This document shows positions 44,763 through 52,914 of a stretch of 64,000 bases of DNA, piece after piece. The stretch's first letter is position 1. Each line of letters begins with the position of its first letter. Origin of the DNA: Pseudomonadota bacterium (GTDB lineage Bacteria; Pseudomonadota; Gammaproteobacteria; Burkholderiales; Burkholderiaceae_C); contig JAFEER010000273.1 in the NCBI GenBank assembly GCA_018240985.1, forward strand, positions 1 to 64,000, in the 5' to 3' direction. The notes below the pieces were generated by a model. It was not told where the DNA came from. It searched no databases and was given only the letters and a program-made list of their open reading frames with translations. The position numbers and the translations under genes were made by a program.

Positions 44763-46058
44763 TCAAGTCAAGCCGGCAACCAGGGCCAACGGACGGCGTT
44801 CGGCGCAGCGCGCAAGCAGCTGCCGCGCCTCTTCCGGCCGGTCGGCCTTGATGAGCGCCGCGCACAGCGTCCACTCAACCAGGTCGCGCTGGGCGCGACT
44901 GCCGCCAATGCGCACCGTCTCGGGCACGGCCTGCCGCAGGCAGCGAATGGCGCCGCTCCAGTCACCCTTGGAATACGCCAAAAATCCCTCGGCGATCAGC
45001 GGCACCACCTCGCCCGGAGGGTAGCGGTCGTCGGCGATGCGCTGGCGCACCTCGCCCAGCAGCCTGTGGAGCGAAACCAGGTCGTCGTTGGCGACGCAGG
45101 CGATCAAGGTGTGGGTATCGGCGTAGGCAATGCCGGCGCTGGGGTAGCAATGCAGGGCATGCGCATGCACCTCGCCCCACGGCGCTGCGGCGCGGGGTTC
45201 GCCGGCGAGTTCGGCGCGCCACAGGAACGAGGTGGCGTCGGTCACGACGTTGATCGGCGGCCCCCATGCGCCGCCCGGGTGTACGCCGTCACGGTAGGCC
45301 GCCCAAGCCCGGTCGCGCTCGCCCACGGCCAGCAACGCAAGCGCCAGATGCCAGGACAGGTGGCAATGCGTGAGGCTGCGCTTGTCCAGGGTCGGCAGGA
45401 AGGCCTGCAGCAGATCCAGCAAGGCCGTACTCTCGCCGCGTTCGTACATCACATGGGCCCGAAAATGCACCGCATGGCCGTTGTGCGGCCGTGCCTGCAG
45501 GCTGCGCTCGAGCAGGCGCTGCGCCTCATCGAGCCTGCCGGTCTCGCAGGCCGCGAAGCCGAGCACCATGTCGAACCACCAGTCGTCCCCATAGTGGGCC
45601 GCAAGAGAGCTCAGCAGTGCATACAGCTGCTCCTCGCGCTGCAGCCGCCCGCTGAAGCCGTAGAGGCCGAACACGCTGGTGGCGGGCGCCAGCACCATTG
45701 CATCGTTGGGCCATGTGCCCAGGTGCTCGTGCATGGCCGCCAATGCCTGGGCCGGCTGGCCTTCCAAAGGCAGGCAAATGACATTCACGTGGCTTTGCTC
45801 GCGCGGCCCCGCCTGGAGCGCCAGCGCGCGTGCCAGCCCGGCGTGCTGGCGTGCCGCCGGGAAATCTCCATCCATGAAGAGCCCGCGCGCCAGCGCCACC
45901 TGGGCCAGGGCAAAGCCAGGATCGGCCGCGAGCGCGGCATCGAGGTGCCCGCGATAGCCAGCCACGCCGGAAATCAGGTCATCCACACCCGCGACATAGG
46001 CGTCGCGTGCCACCGTCGATGGAGTCGATAGCGGCAAGCCATAACGATCCTTGAGCAT
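44763..46058 (-). CDS. TTC38-like tetratricopeptide repeat protein (431 aa)
   Basis: All-helical protein resembling the eukaryotic/bacterial TTC38 family. The N-terminus MLKDRYGLPLSTPSTVARDAYVAGVDDLISGVAGYRGHLDAALAADPGFALAQ is typical. TPR-like repeats continue through the chain (FDMVLGFAACETGRLDEAQRLLERSLQARPHNGHAVH; HLSWHLALALLAVGERDRAWAAYRDG). There is no signal peptide. The ATG at 46058 has GGAGG about eight bases upstream. It follows the membrane reductase gene on the same strand by 125 bp. The role of bacterial TTC38 proteins is not known to me. Confidence 0.85.
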   Translation of the reverse strand: MLKDRYGLPLSTPSTVARDAYVAGVDDLISGVAGYRGHLDAALAADPGFALAQVALARGLFMDGDFPAARQHAGLARALALQAGPREQSHVNVICLPLEGQPAQALAAMHEHLGTWPNDAMVLAPATSVFGLYGFSGRLQREEQLYALLSSLAAHYGDDWWFDMVLGFAACETGRLDEAQRLLERSLQARPHNGHAVHFRAHVMYERGESTALLDLLQAFLPTLDKRSLTHCHLSWHLALALLAVGERDRAWAAYRDGVHPGGAWGPPINVVTDATSFLWRAELAGEPRAAAPWGEVHAHALHCYPSAGIAYADTHTLIACVANDDLVSLHRLLGEVRQRIADDRYPPGEVVPLIAEGFLAYSKGDWSGAIRCLRQAVPETVRIGGSRAQRDLVEWTLCAALIKADRPEEARQLLARCAERRPLALVAGLT

Positions 46059-46183
46059 GATCCACCCTCCTCGGGCAAGATTTGCATCCGCGCCACCGCC
46101 CGGCGGCGAGATCCATGGCACCGACCTTTACAGATGCAGCACGCACAGTAGCACCGAGAACGGCAACGCCGCAAGGCACTGGA

Positions 46184-47533
46184 CTAACGCATAGAGAACA
46201 ACTCCTGATGGAAGCGCTGCTCCACCGGAAAGCCATGCGCGGCCAGGTCGTTCCTGAGCGCCTCGCCAAAGCCCGCGGGCCCGCAGAACCAGACGCTCGC
46301 CTCTTGCCAGCCGGGTACGGCGGCGCGCAGGCGTTCACCCGTCAGCCGGCCGTCGCGCGCGTCGACCAGCAGGTGCAGCTTGACCTGCGCCGAGCGGGCA
46401 TCGGCCGCCAGCCTGGCCAGCGCGTCCTCATCGACCTCGGTGGTGCTGTGGAAGAGGTCGATCTGCTGGCCCGCGGGCCAATCCTGGTCGGCCTGCCCTA
46501 TGGTCATGTGCTGCATGCGCCCGATGAAGGGCGTGATGCCGATGCCCCCGCCGATCCAGATCTGGCGCGGGCGGCCGTCGTCGAAGGTGAAGCACCCATA
46601 GGGCCCCTCGATCTTCAACGACTGGCCGACCTGAAGCCGCTCGCGCAGCAGGTTGGTGTGATCGCCCAATTCCTTGACGACGAAGCTGATCCGGGGCTGC
46701 TTTGGGTGCCAGCCGGATGCGATGGTGTAGGGGTGCGCCCCTTCCGACGCGTCCGACGTGGCAAAAGCGAACTGGCCCGCCTTGTGGCCCGGCCAGCCCG
46801 GCGCCTCGGCCTCGATCTGCAACGCCTTCACGCCGTCGAAGTAGTGCAGCGACTGGATCTTTGCCTTCACCTGCCGGCTCGCACCCACCTTGCGCACCAG
46901 TACCACCAGCGCGGCCCAGGTGCCGCTGGCCAGCAGCACGGCCGTCAACCAACCCAACGGTTGCACCCAGTTGCGAAACTCCAGCAGCGCCAGGGAGTGA
47001 TAGACCAGCACCAGGTAGGCGACGGCCAGCAGGCGATGGGTCTTGTAGAAGGCGCGATAGGGAAAGCGCTGGATCAGCGCCAGGGCAATCAGGATGACGG
47101 CGGCGTAGAAGGCCCATTCGCCCACGCCCTCGGCCAGGCCGCGCTGGCTGCTCAGCCAGGCCTGGATCGGGTTCTCGATAACCGCCCGCGGGCCACGTAC
47201 CGGCGGCGCAAGCCAGCCCCAGCCCACCGCCCATTTGGGGCCCTTGGCCCACAGCCAGTGGACAATGGAGACGACCAAGGCCGCGATGCCGAGCCACTTG
47301 TGCAGGCGGTACATCTTGTCGAGCCCGCCCAGCCATGCCTGGGGCCACAGCGGCCGCAGCGCCAGCGCCATCGCCAGGCTCATGCAGCCCATGGCGATCA
47401 CGCCCGTCAACTGCACCATGTGGCCGCGCAGGCCGAAGAAGCTGCTCGACTGAAAAACGGTGGGCTCGGCCACCAGCCACAGGATGGCCAGAATGAGCAG
47501 CGCGCCCCAGAACGTGCGCTTGAGATTTCGCAT
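46184..47533 (-). CDS. Membrane flavo-haem reductase, ferric reductase-like with FAD/NAD domain (449 aa)
   Basis: Six to seven membrane helices (about residues 5-215) form a ferric-reductase-like b-haem domain with candidate haem histidines in YRLHKWLG, VHWLW, and KTHRLLAVAYLVLVYHSL. A ferredoxin-reductase domain follows with FAD motif HPYTIASGW, LKIEGPYGCFTF, NAD-binding GGGIGITPFIGRM and C-terminal FCGPAGF. It would move electrons from NAD(P)H across the inner membrane to an unknown acceptor such as ferric iron. The ATG at 47533 is chosen; upstream in-frame sequence has no similarity. It is probably co-transcribed with the TPR gene. Confidence 0.9.
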   Translation of the reverse strand: MRNLKRTFWGALLILAILWLVAEPTVFQSSSFFGLRGHMVQLTGVIAMGCMSLAMALALRPLWPQAWLGGLDKMYRLHKWLGIAALVVSIVHWLWAKGPKWAVGWGWLAPPVRGPRAVIENPIQAWLSSQRGLAEGVGEWAFYAAVILIALALIQRFPYRAFYKTHRLLAVAYLVLVYHSLALLEFRNWVQPLGWLTAVLLASGTWAALVVLVRKVGASRQVKAKIQSLHYFDGVKALQIEAEAPGWPGHKAGQFAFATSDASEGAHPYTIASGWHPKQPRISFVVKELGDHTNLLRERLQVGQSLKIEGPYGCFTFDDGRPRQIWIGGGIGITPFIGRMQHMTIGQADQDWPAGQQIDLFHSTTEVDEDALARLAADARSAQVKLHLLVDARDGRLTGERLRAAVPGWQEASVWFCGPAGFGEALRNDLAAHGFPVEQRFHQELFSMR

Positions 47534-47577
47534 GAATCGCCTTGTCCTTTCTTTGGGAGTCAGTATGGATTTAGGAG

Positions 47578-47599
47578 CGCCCCGAGCCCTGTCGGGGCG
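47578..47599. promoter_or_regulatory. Hairpin in the leader of the flavo-haem reductase gene
   Basis: CGCCCCGA-GCCCTG-TCGGGGCG, a perfect 8-bp stem with a six-base loop, 45 bp upstream of the reductase start in a 284-bp gap (47534-47817). No T-run follows in either direction, so it is more likely a leader structure than a terminator. The rest of the gap shows no gene. Confidence 0.45.
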
Positions 47600-47817
47600 A
47601 CGGTCGAACACGGCGGCTTGAAAGGCCGGAACGGCGTTAGGGTCATGATGCCAGATGGAATTCACGTGCTGTTGTCGATCACGACGAAGCATGCGATAGC
47701 TCAAATCAACCCGAAGGGCTGCAACTTTCCAGGGAACCTTTGGTGCGGACGAGCAGTGGCGCTGCGCCATACTCTCCCGCCTGCGGCGCCACCCTGGCGC
47801 CTCCTTCAGGAGCATGC

Positions 47818-48426
47818 GTGCAATCCGCCAGCGACCAATGGTTCGACGAAGCGTATTACCAGCGCTTTTACTTCGACAAGAAGACCCGCGTGATCGACCC
47901 CGCCCACACTGAGCGGCTGGTCGCCTTTGTCTGCAGCTACCTGCACTACCTGCGCGTGCCCGTGGCGCGGGTGCTGGACATGGGCTGCGGCATTGGCCTG
48001 TGGCAGGGTCTGGTGGCGCGGCATCTGCCCGGTGCCGAGTACCAGGGCGTGGAATACAGCAGCTACCTATGCCAGCGCTTTGGCTGGCAGCGCGGCTCGG
48101 TGGTCGATTACCAGGCCAACGAGCCTTTTGACTTCGTGATCTGCCAGGGCGTGCTGCCCTACCTGGGCGTGCAGGATCTGCGCCGGGCCCTGGACAACCT
48201 GGGCCGGCTGTGCCGGGGCGCTCTGTACCTGGAGGCCGTGACCATGGAAGACTACGAGCGCGGCACCATCGACGAAGGCCTGACCGACGCGCGCCAGTAC
48301 CGCCACCGCGCGACCCTGTACCGCCAGGGCCTGGCGCGGCATTTCAGCGACATGGGCGGTGGCCTGTGGCTGAGCCACCGGGCGCAGCTGCCTGTGTTTG
48401 CGCTGGAATCGCCTGGCAGCCGCTGA
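47818..48426 (+). CDS. Class I SAM-dependent methyltransferase (202 aa)
   Basis: Rossmann-like methyltransferase. The SAM site is VARVLDMGCGIGLWQGLVARHL (motif I), then GAEYQGVEYSSYLCQRFGW (motif II) and FDFVICQGVLPYL (motif IV). The N-terminus DQWFDEAYYQRFYFDKKTRVIDP is common to a group of small methyltransferases of unknown target. The start is GTG at 47818, with AGGAG five bases upstream; no in-frame ATG fits. It is followed after two bases by the DTW-domain gene, so an operon is likely. Substrate unknown. Confidence 0.85.
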   Translation: MQSASDQWFDEAYYQRFYFDKKTRVIDPAHTERLVAFVCSYLHYLRVPVARVLDMGCGIGLWQGLVARHLPGAEYQGVEYSSYLCQRFGWQRGSVVDYQANEPFDFVICQGVLPYLGVQDLRRALDNLGRLCRGALYLEAVTMEDYERGTIDEGLTDARQYRHRATLYRQGLARHFSDMGGGLWLSHRAQLPVFALESPGSR

Positions 48427-48428
48427 TC

Positions 48429-49130
48429 ATGGCCCGCAGCCTCTGCCCACGCTGCCAGCGCCCCCAAACCACCTGCCTGTGCGCCGCCGTGCACACGGCA
48501 CGGCACCAGGTGCAGGTGCTGATCCTGATGCACCCGCTGGAGCAGCACCAGGCCAAGGGCACGGCGCGCCTGCTGCACATGTGTCTGCCGGGCAGCCGCC
48601 TGGTCGTGGGCGAGACCCATGACTGCGAAGCCCTGGCGCGGCTGCTGGCCGAGCCGTGGAACGATGCCGATCGCCAGGCCCCGCGCCGCACACTGCTGCT
48701 ATACCCGCCGACCACAGCCGACGCGCCCTGCCCCGCGCCGCCGCCACTGCCGCCAGGCTGGCTGGCCGCACCCGAGCGGCTGCGCCTGGTGGTGCTGGAC
48801 GGCACCTGGCGCAAAAGCCGCAAGATGCTGTGGACTAACCCGGCCCTGCAGGCATTGCCGCGCCTGGCCCTGGAGGAAGTTGGAGCCTCAGGCTACGCCA
48901 TCCGCAAGGCGCATGCGCCGCACCAACTGTCCACCCTGGAGGCCACGCAGCAGGCGCTGCAGCAACTCGAACCCGCCAATCAAAGCATCGCCGCCCTGGG
49001 TGCTGCCATGCAGGCCTTCATGGCGCAGCAGCGCAGCCACTGGCCCGCGGCACGCTCGGCTATGCTCAAGCCAGCCTTTCATGAACCCAAGGAGACACCA
49101 TGTCCGAGCGCTACCCCTTCCCCGACCTGA
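48429..49130 (+). CDS. tRNA-uridine aminocarboxypropyltransferase, DTW-domain (233 aa)
   Basis: Enzyme family (TapT/TuaA) that adds the 3-amino-3-carboxypropyl group of SAM to uridine in tRNA (acp3U). Four N-terminal Cys likely bind zinc (LCPRCQRPQTTCLCAAV, residues 5-20). The DTW-type motif is in RLVVLDGTWRKSRKM, with SGYAIRKAHAPHQLSTLEA after it. Family resemblance places it with E. coli YfiP. The ATG at 48429 is two bases after the methyltransferase stop, and the gene overlaps the next one by 31 bp, indicating coupled expression. Confidence 0.88.
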   Translation: MARSLCPRCQRPQTTCLCAAVHTARHQVQVLILMHPLEQHQAKGTARLLHMCLPGSRLVVGETHDCEALARLLAEPWNDADRQAPRRTLLLYPPTTADAPCPAPPPLPPGWLAAPERLRLVVLDGTWRKSRKMLWTNPALQALPRLALEEVGASGYAIRKAHAPHQLSTLEATQQALQQLEPANQSIAALGAAMQAFMAQQRSHWPAARSAMLKPAFHEPKETPCPSATPSPT

Positions 49131-49681
49131 ACACGCTGCCCGAGGACATCCGCGCGCGCATCCTGGAGGCGCAGGAAAAGGCCGGTTTCATCCCCAACGT
49201 ATTCCTGGCCTTTGCACGCCGCCCGGCCGAGTGGCGCGCCTTCTTTGCCTACCACGATGCGCTCATGCTCAAGGAAGAAGGCAGTCTGACCAAGGGCGAG
49301 CGCGAGATGATCGTCACCGCCACCAGCGCCGCCAACCAGTGCCTGTACTGCGTGGTGGCCCATGGCGCCATCCTGCGCATCTACGAAAAAAACCCGCTGA
49401 TCGCAGACCAGGTGGCAGTGAACCACCGCAAGGCCGACATCCCGCCGCGCCAGAAGGCCATGCTGGACTTCGCCATGAAGGTTTGCCAACAGGCGCAAAA
49501 CATAGCGGACGCCGATTTCGATGCCCTCTACCCCCACGGCTTCGACGACGAGGACATCTGGGACATCGCCGCCATCACCGCCTTCTTCGGCCTGTCCAAC
49601 CGCATGGCCAGCTTTGCCGGCATGCAGCCCAACCCCGAGTTCTATCTGATGGGGCGCCTGCCACGCGAGAAGAAGGGCTGA
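49100..49681 (+). CDS. AhpD-like peroxidase-related protein (193 aa)
   Basis: All-helical alkylhydroperoxidase-fold protein. The redox CxxC with its proton-relay His is ANQCLYCVVAHGA (Cys81, Cys84, His88), preceded by LTKGEREMIVTATSA. This matches the 'uncharacterised peroxidase-related enzyme' group. The N-terminus YPFPDLNTLPEDIRARILEAQEKAGFIPNVF is typical. The ATG at 49100 follows AAGGAG by seven bases and lies inside the end of the DTW gene. A strong terminator follows the stop. Its electron donor is unknown. Confidence 0.9.
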   Translation: MSERYPFPDLNTLPEDIRARILEAQEKAGFIPNVFLAFARRPAEWRAFFAYHDALMLKEEGSLTKGEREMIVTATSAANQCLYCVVAHGAILRIYEKNPLIADQVAVNHRKADIPPRQKAMLDFAMKVCQQAQNIADADFDALYPHGFDDEDIWDIAAITAFFGLSNRMASFAGMQPNPEFYLMGRLPREKKG

Positions 49682-49707
49682 CGCCCTGCGGTCCTAGCAC
49701 CCCGCGC

Positions 49708-49742
49708 CATCAAAAAACCCGGCAGTGCCGGGTTTTTTGATG
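49708..49742. terminator. Strong bidirectional terminator
   Basis: Perfect inverted repeat with 17-bp arms, 49708-49724 and 49726-49742, around a central G; the core is CCCGGCA/TGCCGGG with A6 and T6 runs on either side. It ends the AhpD-like transcript and the converging OmpA-like transcript. Confidence 0.95.
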
Positions 49743-49756
49743 CAATCAATGCTCGC

Positions 49757-50290
49757 TCAAGGCGCCAGCACCACTTCCACACGGCGCGCCTCGGCGTTGC
49801 TGCCGCTGCCTTGCGTGACTTCGGGCTTCTTCAGCTCCACCTTGTCTTCGGCCACGCCCAGGGCCTTGAGCGCGTCGCGCACGGCAAAGGCGCGCTTCTT
49901 GGCCAGTTCTTCGTTCAAAGCGGCATCGCCGGTGGAGTCGTGAAAGCCCGAGACCACGGCCGTCTTGCCGCCTTCGAGCACGCCCTTGACCACCTCGCCC
50001 AGGGCTTCGTTGGCGCCGGCGGCCAGGTCGGCCTTGCCGGTGGCAAAGTAGAACTTCACCACACCGCCTTCGACCACCACCGAGGCGGCATCCGCAACCA
50101 CCACGACGCCCGGGGCCGCAGCACCGCCGGCGTTCACCACGGCAGCGGCCGGCGCCTTGGGCGCGTGGGCAATGCCGCGCTTGTAGACCACCACGCCGAG
50201 CACGGTGGAGATCACCAGGGCGATCAGGGCAAAGAGAAAGCCGAGTGCGAAGCGTTGTTGGCTGTCGTCGTCGGAACTACTGAAGGACAT
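49757..50290 (-). CDS. OmpA-family protein with N-terminal membrane anchor (177 aa)
   Basis: A single membrane helix at about residues 16-37 (ALGFLFALIALVISTVLGVVVY), not followed by a cleavage site, is consistent with an inner-membrane anchor. An Ala/Val-rich linker and a C-terminal OmpA-like peptidoglycan-binding domain (VVKFYFATGKADLAAGANEALGEVV; SGFHDSTGDAALNEELAKKRAFAVRDAL; AEARRVEVVL) follow. The ATG at 50290 is chosen; the longer frame lacks similarity. It probably links the inner membrane to the cell wall. It is divergent from the ChaC-like gene by 62 bp. Confidence 0.88.
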   Translation of the reverse strand: MSFSSSDDDSQQRFALGFLFALIALVISTVLGVVVYKRGIAHAPKAPAAAVVNAGGAAAPGVVVVADAASVVVEGGVVKFYFATGKADLAAGANEALGEVVKGVLEGGKTAVVSGFHDSTGDAALNEELAKKRAFAVRDALKALGVAEDKVELKKPEVTQGSGSNAEARRVEVVLAP

Positions 50291-50352
50291 GATGAAAACT
50301 CCCGTGAATAATGGGTGCGTTGGACAAAACCTGTTGATTGTAAAGTCTCGCC

Positions 50353-50946
50353 ATGCCACCGCTTGCCGTTCCCCTGCGCGACCCCGCCCCCATGCTAGAG
50401 CGCGCGCTCGACGAATGGGGCGGCCACGGTGATCTGTGGATCTTCGGCTATGGCTCGCTGATCTGGCGCCCGGACTTCGACTTTGCCGAGCGCCGCGCGG
50501 CCAAGGTGCACGGCTGGCACCGAGCCCTGAAGATGTGGAGCCGCGTGAACCGCGGCACGCCCGAATGCCCGGGCCTGGTGTTCGGCATGCTGCCCGGCGG
50601 CAGCTGCCGCGGCATGGTGTTTCGCGTGCCGCGCGAGCATGCGCGCCAGGTCATGGTCAACCTGTGGCAGCGCGAGATGGCATTGGGCGTGTACGACCCG
50701 CGCTGGCTGCCCAGCCAGACGCCGCAAGGCCAGGTGCGCGCCCTCGCCTTCACGCTGTCGCGCAGCAGCCCGAGCCACACCGGCGTGCTGGCGGACGATG
50801 AATACCGGCGCATCTTTGCCCAGGCCAGCGGCATTTACGGCAGCACGCGCGACTACGCCGAATCGACCCACGCCGAGCTGCAGCGCTTAGGGATACACGA
50901 CCGCGCGCTGGCCCGGCTCATTGCCCTGACCCGGCAACCGCATTGA
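50353..50946 (+). CDS. Gamma-glutamylcyclotransferase, ChaC-like (197 aa)
   Basis: Glutathione-specific gamma-glutamylcyclotransferase type: releases 5-oxoproline. The substrate loop [38 protein letters not shown] (residues about 16-53) is diagnostic of the ChaC fold, and [16 protein letters not shown] and the C-terminal [21 protein letters not shown] follow. The ATG at 50353 is preferred. It is 19 bp upstream of pdxH on the same strand, so the two may be co-transcribed. Confidence 0.9.
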   Translation: MPPLAVPLRDPAPMLERALDEWGGHGDLWIFGYGSLIWRPDFDFAERRAAKVHGWHRALKMWSRVNRGTPECPGLVFGMLPGGSCRGMVFRVPREHARQVMVNLWQREMALGVYDPRWLPSQTPQGQVRALAFTLSRSSPSHTGVLADDEYRRIFAQASGIYGSTRDYAESTHAELQRLGIHDRALARLIALTRQPH

Positions 50947-50965
50947 GCGGCGGCACAATCGCGGC

Positions 50966-51619
50966 ATGAGCAAAAGCCACCTCTCCTCCTCCATCGCCGA
51001 CCTGCGCAAGAGCTACGAGCGCGCCGAACTCAGCGAGGACGCATCGCTGGCCGACCCGCTGCAGCAGTTCGACCAGTGGCTGCACGAGGCCGTGAACGCC
51101 CAGGTGCATGAACCCAACGCCATGACCGTGGCCACCGTGGGCAGCGACCTGCGGCCCAGCACGCGCATCGTGCTCATCAAGGGCTATGACGCACAGGGCA
51201 TCGTCTGGTACACCAACTACGACAGCCGCAAGGGCCGCCAGCTGGCCGGCAACCCCTATGCCGCGCTGCAATTCCACTGGGTAGAGCTGGAGCGCGTGGT
51301 GCGCATCGAGGGCATGGTGGAGAAGGTGAGCGATGCCGAGAGCGACGAGTATTTCAACAGCCGTCCGCTGGATTCGCGCATCGGCGCCTGGGCCAGCCCG
51401 CAAAGCCAGGTGATTGTCAGCCGCAACCTGCTGGTGGTCAACGCCGCCAAATATGGCGCCCAATTCCTGCTCAAGCCGCCGCGCCCGCCGCACTGGGGCG
51501 GCTACCGCCTGAAGCCCGACCAGTGGGAGTTCTGGCAGGGCCGCAAGAGCCGGCTGCACGACCGCCTGCGCTACCGCGCGGACGGCGATGCCTGGGTGCG
51601 CGAGCGCCTGGCGCCGTGA
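50966..51619 (+). CDS. pdxH: Pyridoxamine 5'-phosphate oxidase (217 aa)
   Basis: FMN-dependent oxidase converting PNP and PMP to PLP. The family core [39 protein letters not shown] (residues about 68-106), [19 protein letters not shown] and the PLP/FMN-binding end [30 protein letters not shown] are complete. Length is standard. The ATG at 50966 is preceded by no strong ribosome site but fits the family N-terminus [20 protein letters not shown]. It converges with the chrA-type gene at 51633. Confidence 0.97.
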   Translation: MSKSHLSSSIADLRKSYERAELSEDASLADPLQQFDQWLHEAVNAQVHEPNAMTVATVGSDLRPSTRIVLIKGYDAQGIVWYTNYDSRKGRQLAGNPYAALQFHWVELERVVRIEGMVEKVSDAESDEYFNSRPLDSRIGAWASPQSQVIVSRNLLVVNAAKYGAQFLLKPPRPPHWGGYRLKPDQWEFWQGRKSRLHDRLRYRADGDAWVRERLAP

Positions 51620-51632
51620 ACTCCGCGCACGG

Positions 51633-52850
51633 CTAAAGCCACAACCCCATCAACCCGCACAGCGGCACCACCAGCCAGGGCGGCATGCGCCCCCACATCA
51701 GCTCGACAAACACCGCCAGGGCCAGCAGCAGATCCGACGGCGTATGGATGGCACTGGTCCAGACGGGATCGTAGAGCGCCGCCAGCAGCACGCCGACCAC
51801 GGCCGCATTCACCCCCGAAAGCGCCGCGCGAACGCGCAGATTGTGCCGCAGCCGCTCCCAAAACGGTAGCACCCCCGCCACCAGCAGGAAGGCCGGCAGG
51901 AAGATGGCGACCAGGCACACCACGGCCTGCGGCCAGCCACCCGCGGCCGCGCCCAGAAAGGCGGCAAAGCTGAACAGCGGCCCCGGCAGCGCCTGCGCCA
52001 GGCCGTAGCCGGCCAGGAAGTCGTCCAGCGCCACCCAGCCGGGGGCCACCACCTCGGCCTGCAGCAGGGGCAGCACCACATGGCCGCCGCCAAACACCAG
52101 GGCGCCGACGCGGTAGAAGGTATCGGCCAGCGCCAGCCATGGCTGCGGCCAGCTGCGTGCCGCCAGCGGCAGCAATACCAGCAACGCCGCAAAGACGGCC
52201 AGCAAAAACGCACCCACGGCTGCCCGCGCGCCCGCGGATTCTGCTGGCACGGCTTGAACCGACACCGGCGCCGCGCCGCGCCGCCCCCACAGTGCCAGGC
52301 CCGCCAGGGCGGCCAGCAGCATGGCGCCCAGCTGACCCGCCAGTCCCGGCTGCAGCAGCACCAGGGTGCAGGCAAACGCCATCAGCAGCAGCCTGTGCCA
52401 GCCCCGGCACAGATTGCGCGCCATGCCCCACACGGCCTGCGCCACCACGGCCACGGCCGCCACCTTCAACCCGCTGAGCACGCCCTCGGGCACCAGCCCC
52501 TGGCCCGCCACCAGGCCCAGGCCGAGCAGCGTCATCACCAGGGCCGATGGCAGCGTAAAGCCCAGCCAGGCCGCCAACGCACCGGCCAGGCCCGCCTGGC
52601 GCAGCCCCAGCGCCATGCCCAGCTGGCTGCTGGCAGGGCCGGGCAGGAACTGGCACAACGCCACCAGATCCGCATAGGCCGCCTCGTCCAGCCAGCGCCG
52701 GCGCGCGACGAACTCCTGGCGGAAGTAGCCCAGGTGCGCCACGGGCCCGCCAAACGAAGTCAGGCCCAGGCGCAGAAAGATGGCAAATACCTGCCAGGCG
52801 CTGTTGCTGTGCATGGCGATGGAGTCAGCAGGGGGCGAGTGGCGGTACAT
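51633..52850 (-). CDS. chrA: ChrA-family chromate/anion transporter (405 aa)
   Basis: Long-chain CHR transporter with two homologous halves, about ten to twelve membrane segments. Half one starts FLRLGLTSFGGPVAHLGYFRQEFV with CQFLPGPASSQLGMALGLRQAG; half two has TFYRVGALVFGGGHVVLPLLQAEVV and GLAQALPGPLFSFAAFLGAAAGG, the conserved FGG and PGP motifs of each half. ATG at 52850 or 52814 may be the start; neither has a good ribosome site. It follows the TonB receptor by 64 bp on the same strand. Chromate export is the family assignment, but the natural substrate could be another anion. Confidence 0.9.
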   Translation of the reverse strand: MYRHSPPADSIAMHSNSAWQVFAIFLRLGLTSFGGPVAHLGYFRQEFVARRRWLDEAAYADLVALCQFLPGPASSQLGMALGLRQAGLAGALAAWLGFTLPSALVMTLLGLGLVAGQGLVPEGVLSGLKVAAVAVVAQAVWGMARNLCRGWHRLLLMAFACTLVLLQPGLAGQLGAMLLAALAGLALWGRRGAAPVSVQAVPAESAGARAAVGAFLLAVFAALLVLLPLAARSWPQPWLALADTFYRVGALVFGGGHVVLPLLQAEVVAPGWVALDDFLAGYGLAQALPGPLFSFAAFLGAAAGGWPQAVVCLVAIFLPAFLLVAGVLPFWERLRHNLRVRAALSGVNAAVVGVLLAALYDPVWTSAIHTPSDLLLALAVFVELMWGRMPPWLVVPLCGLMGLWL

Positions 52851-52914
52851 GGTGCCAGGTGGGGGAAAGCTGGCGCCAAGTATCGCCGCGGATGGCTCGC
52901 CGCACCTCGCGGCG

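Noticed and set aside
44751..44763. Short ACCGC-ACA-GCGGT hairpin between the stress protein and TPR genes as a terminator
   Set aside because: Five-base arms and no T-run; too weak to support.
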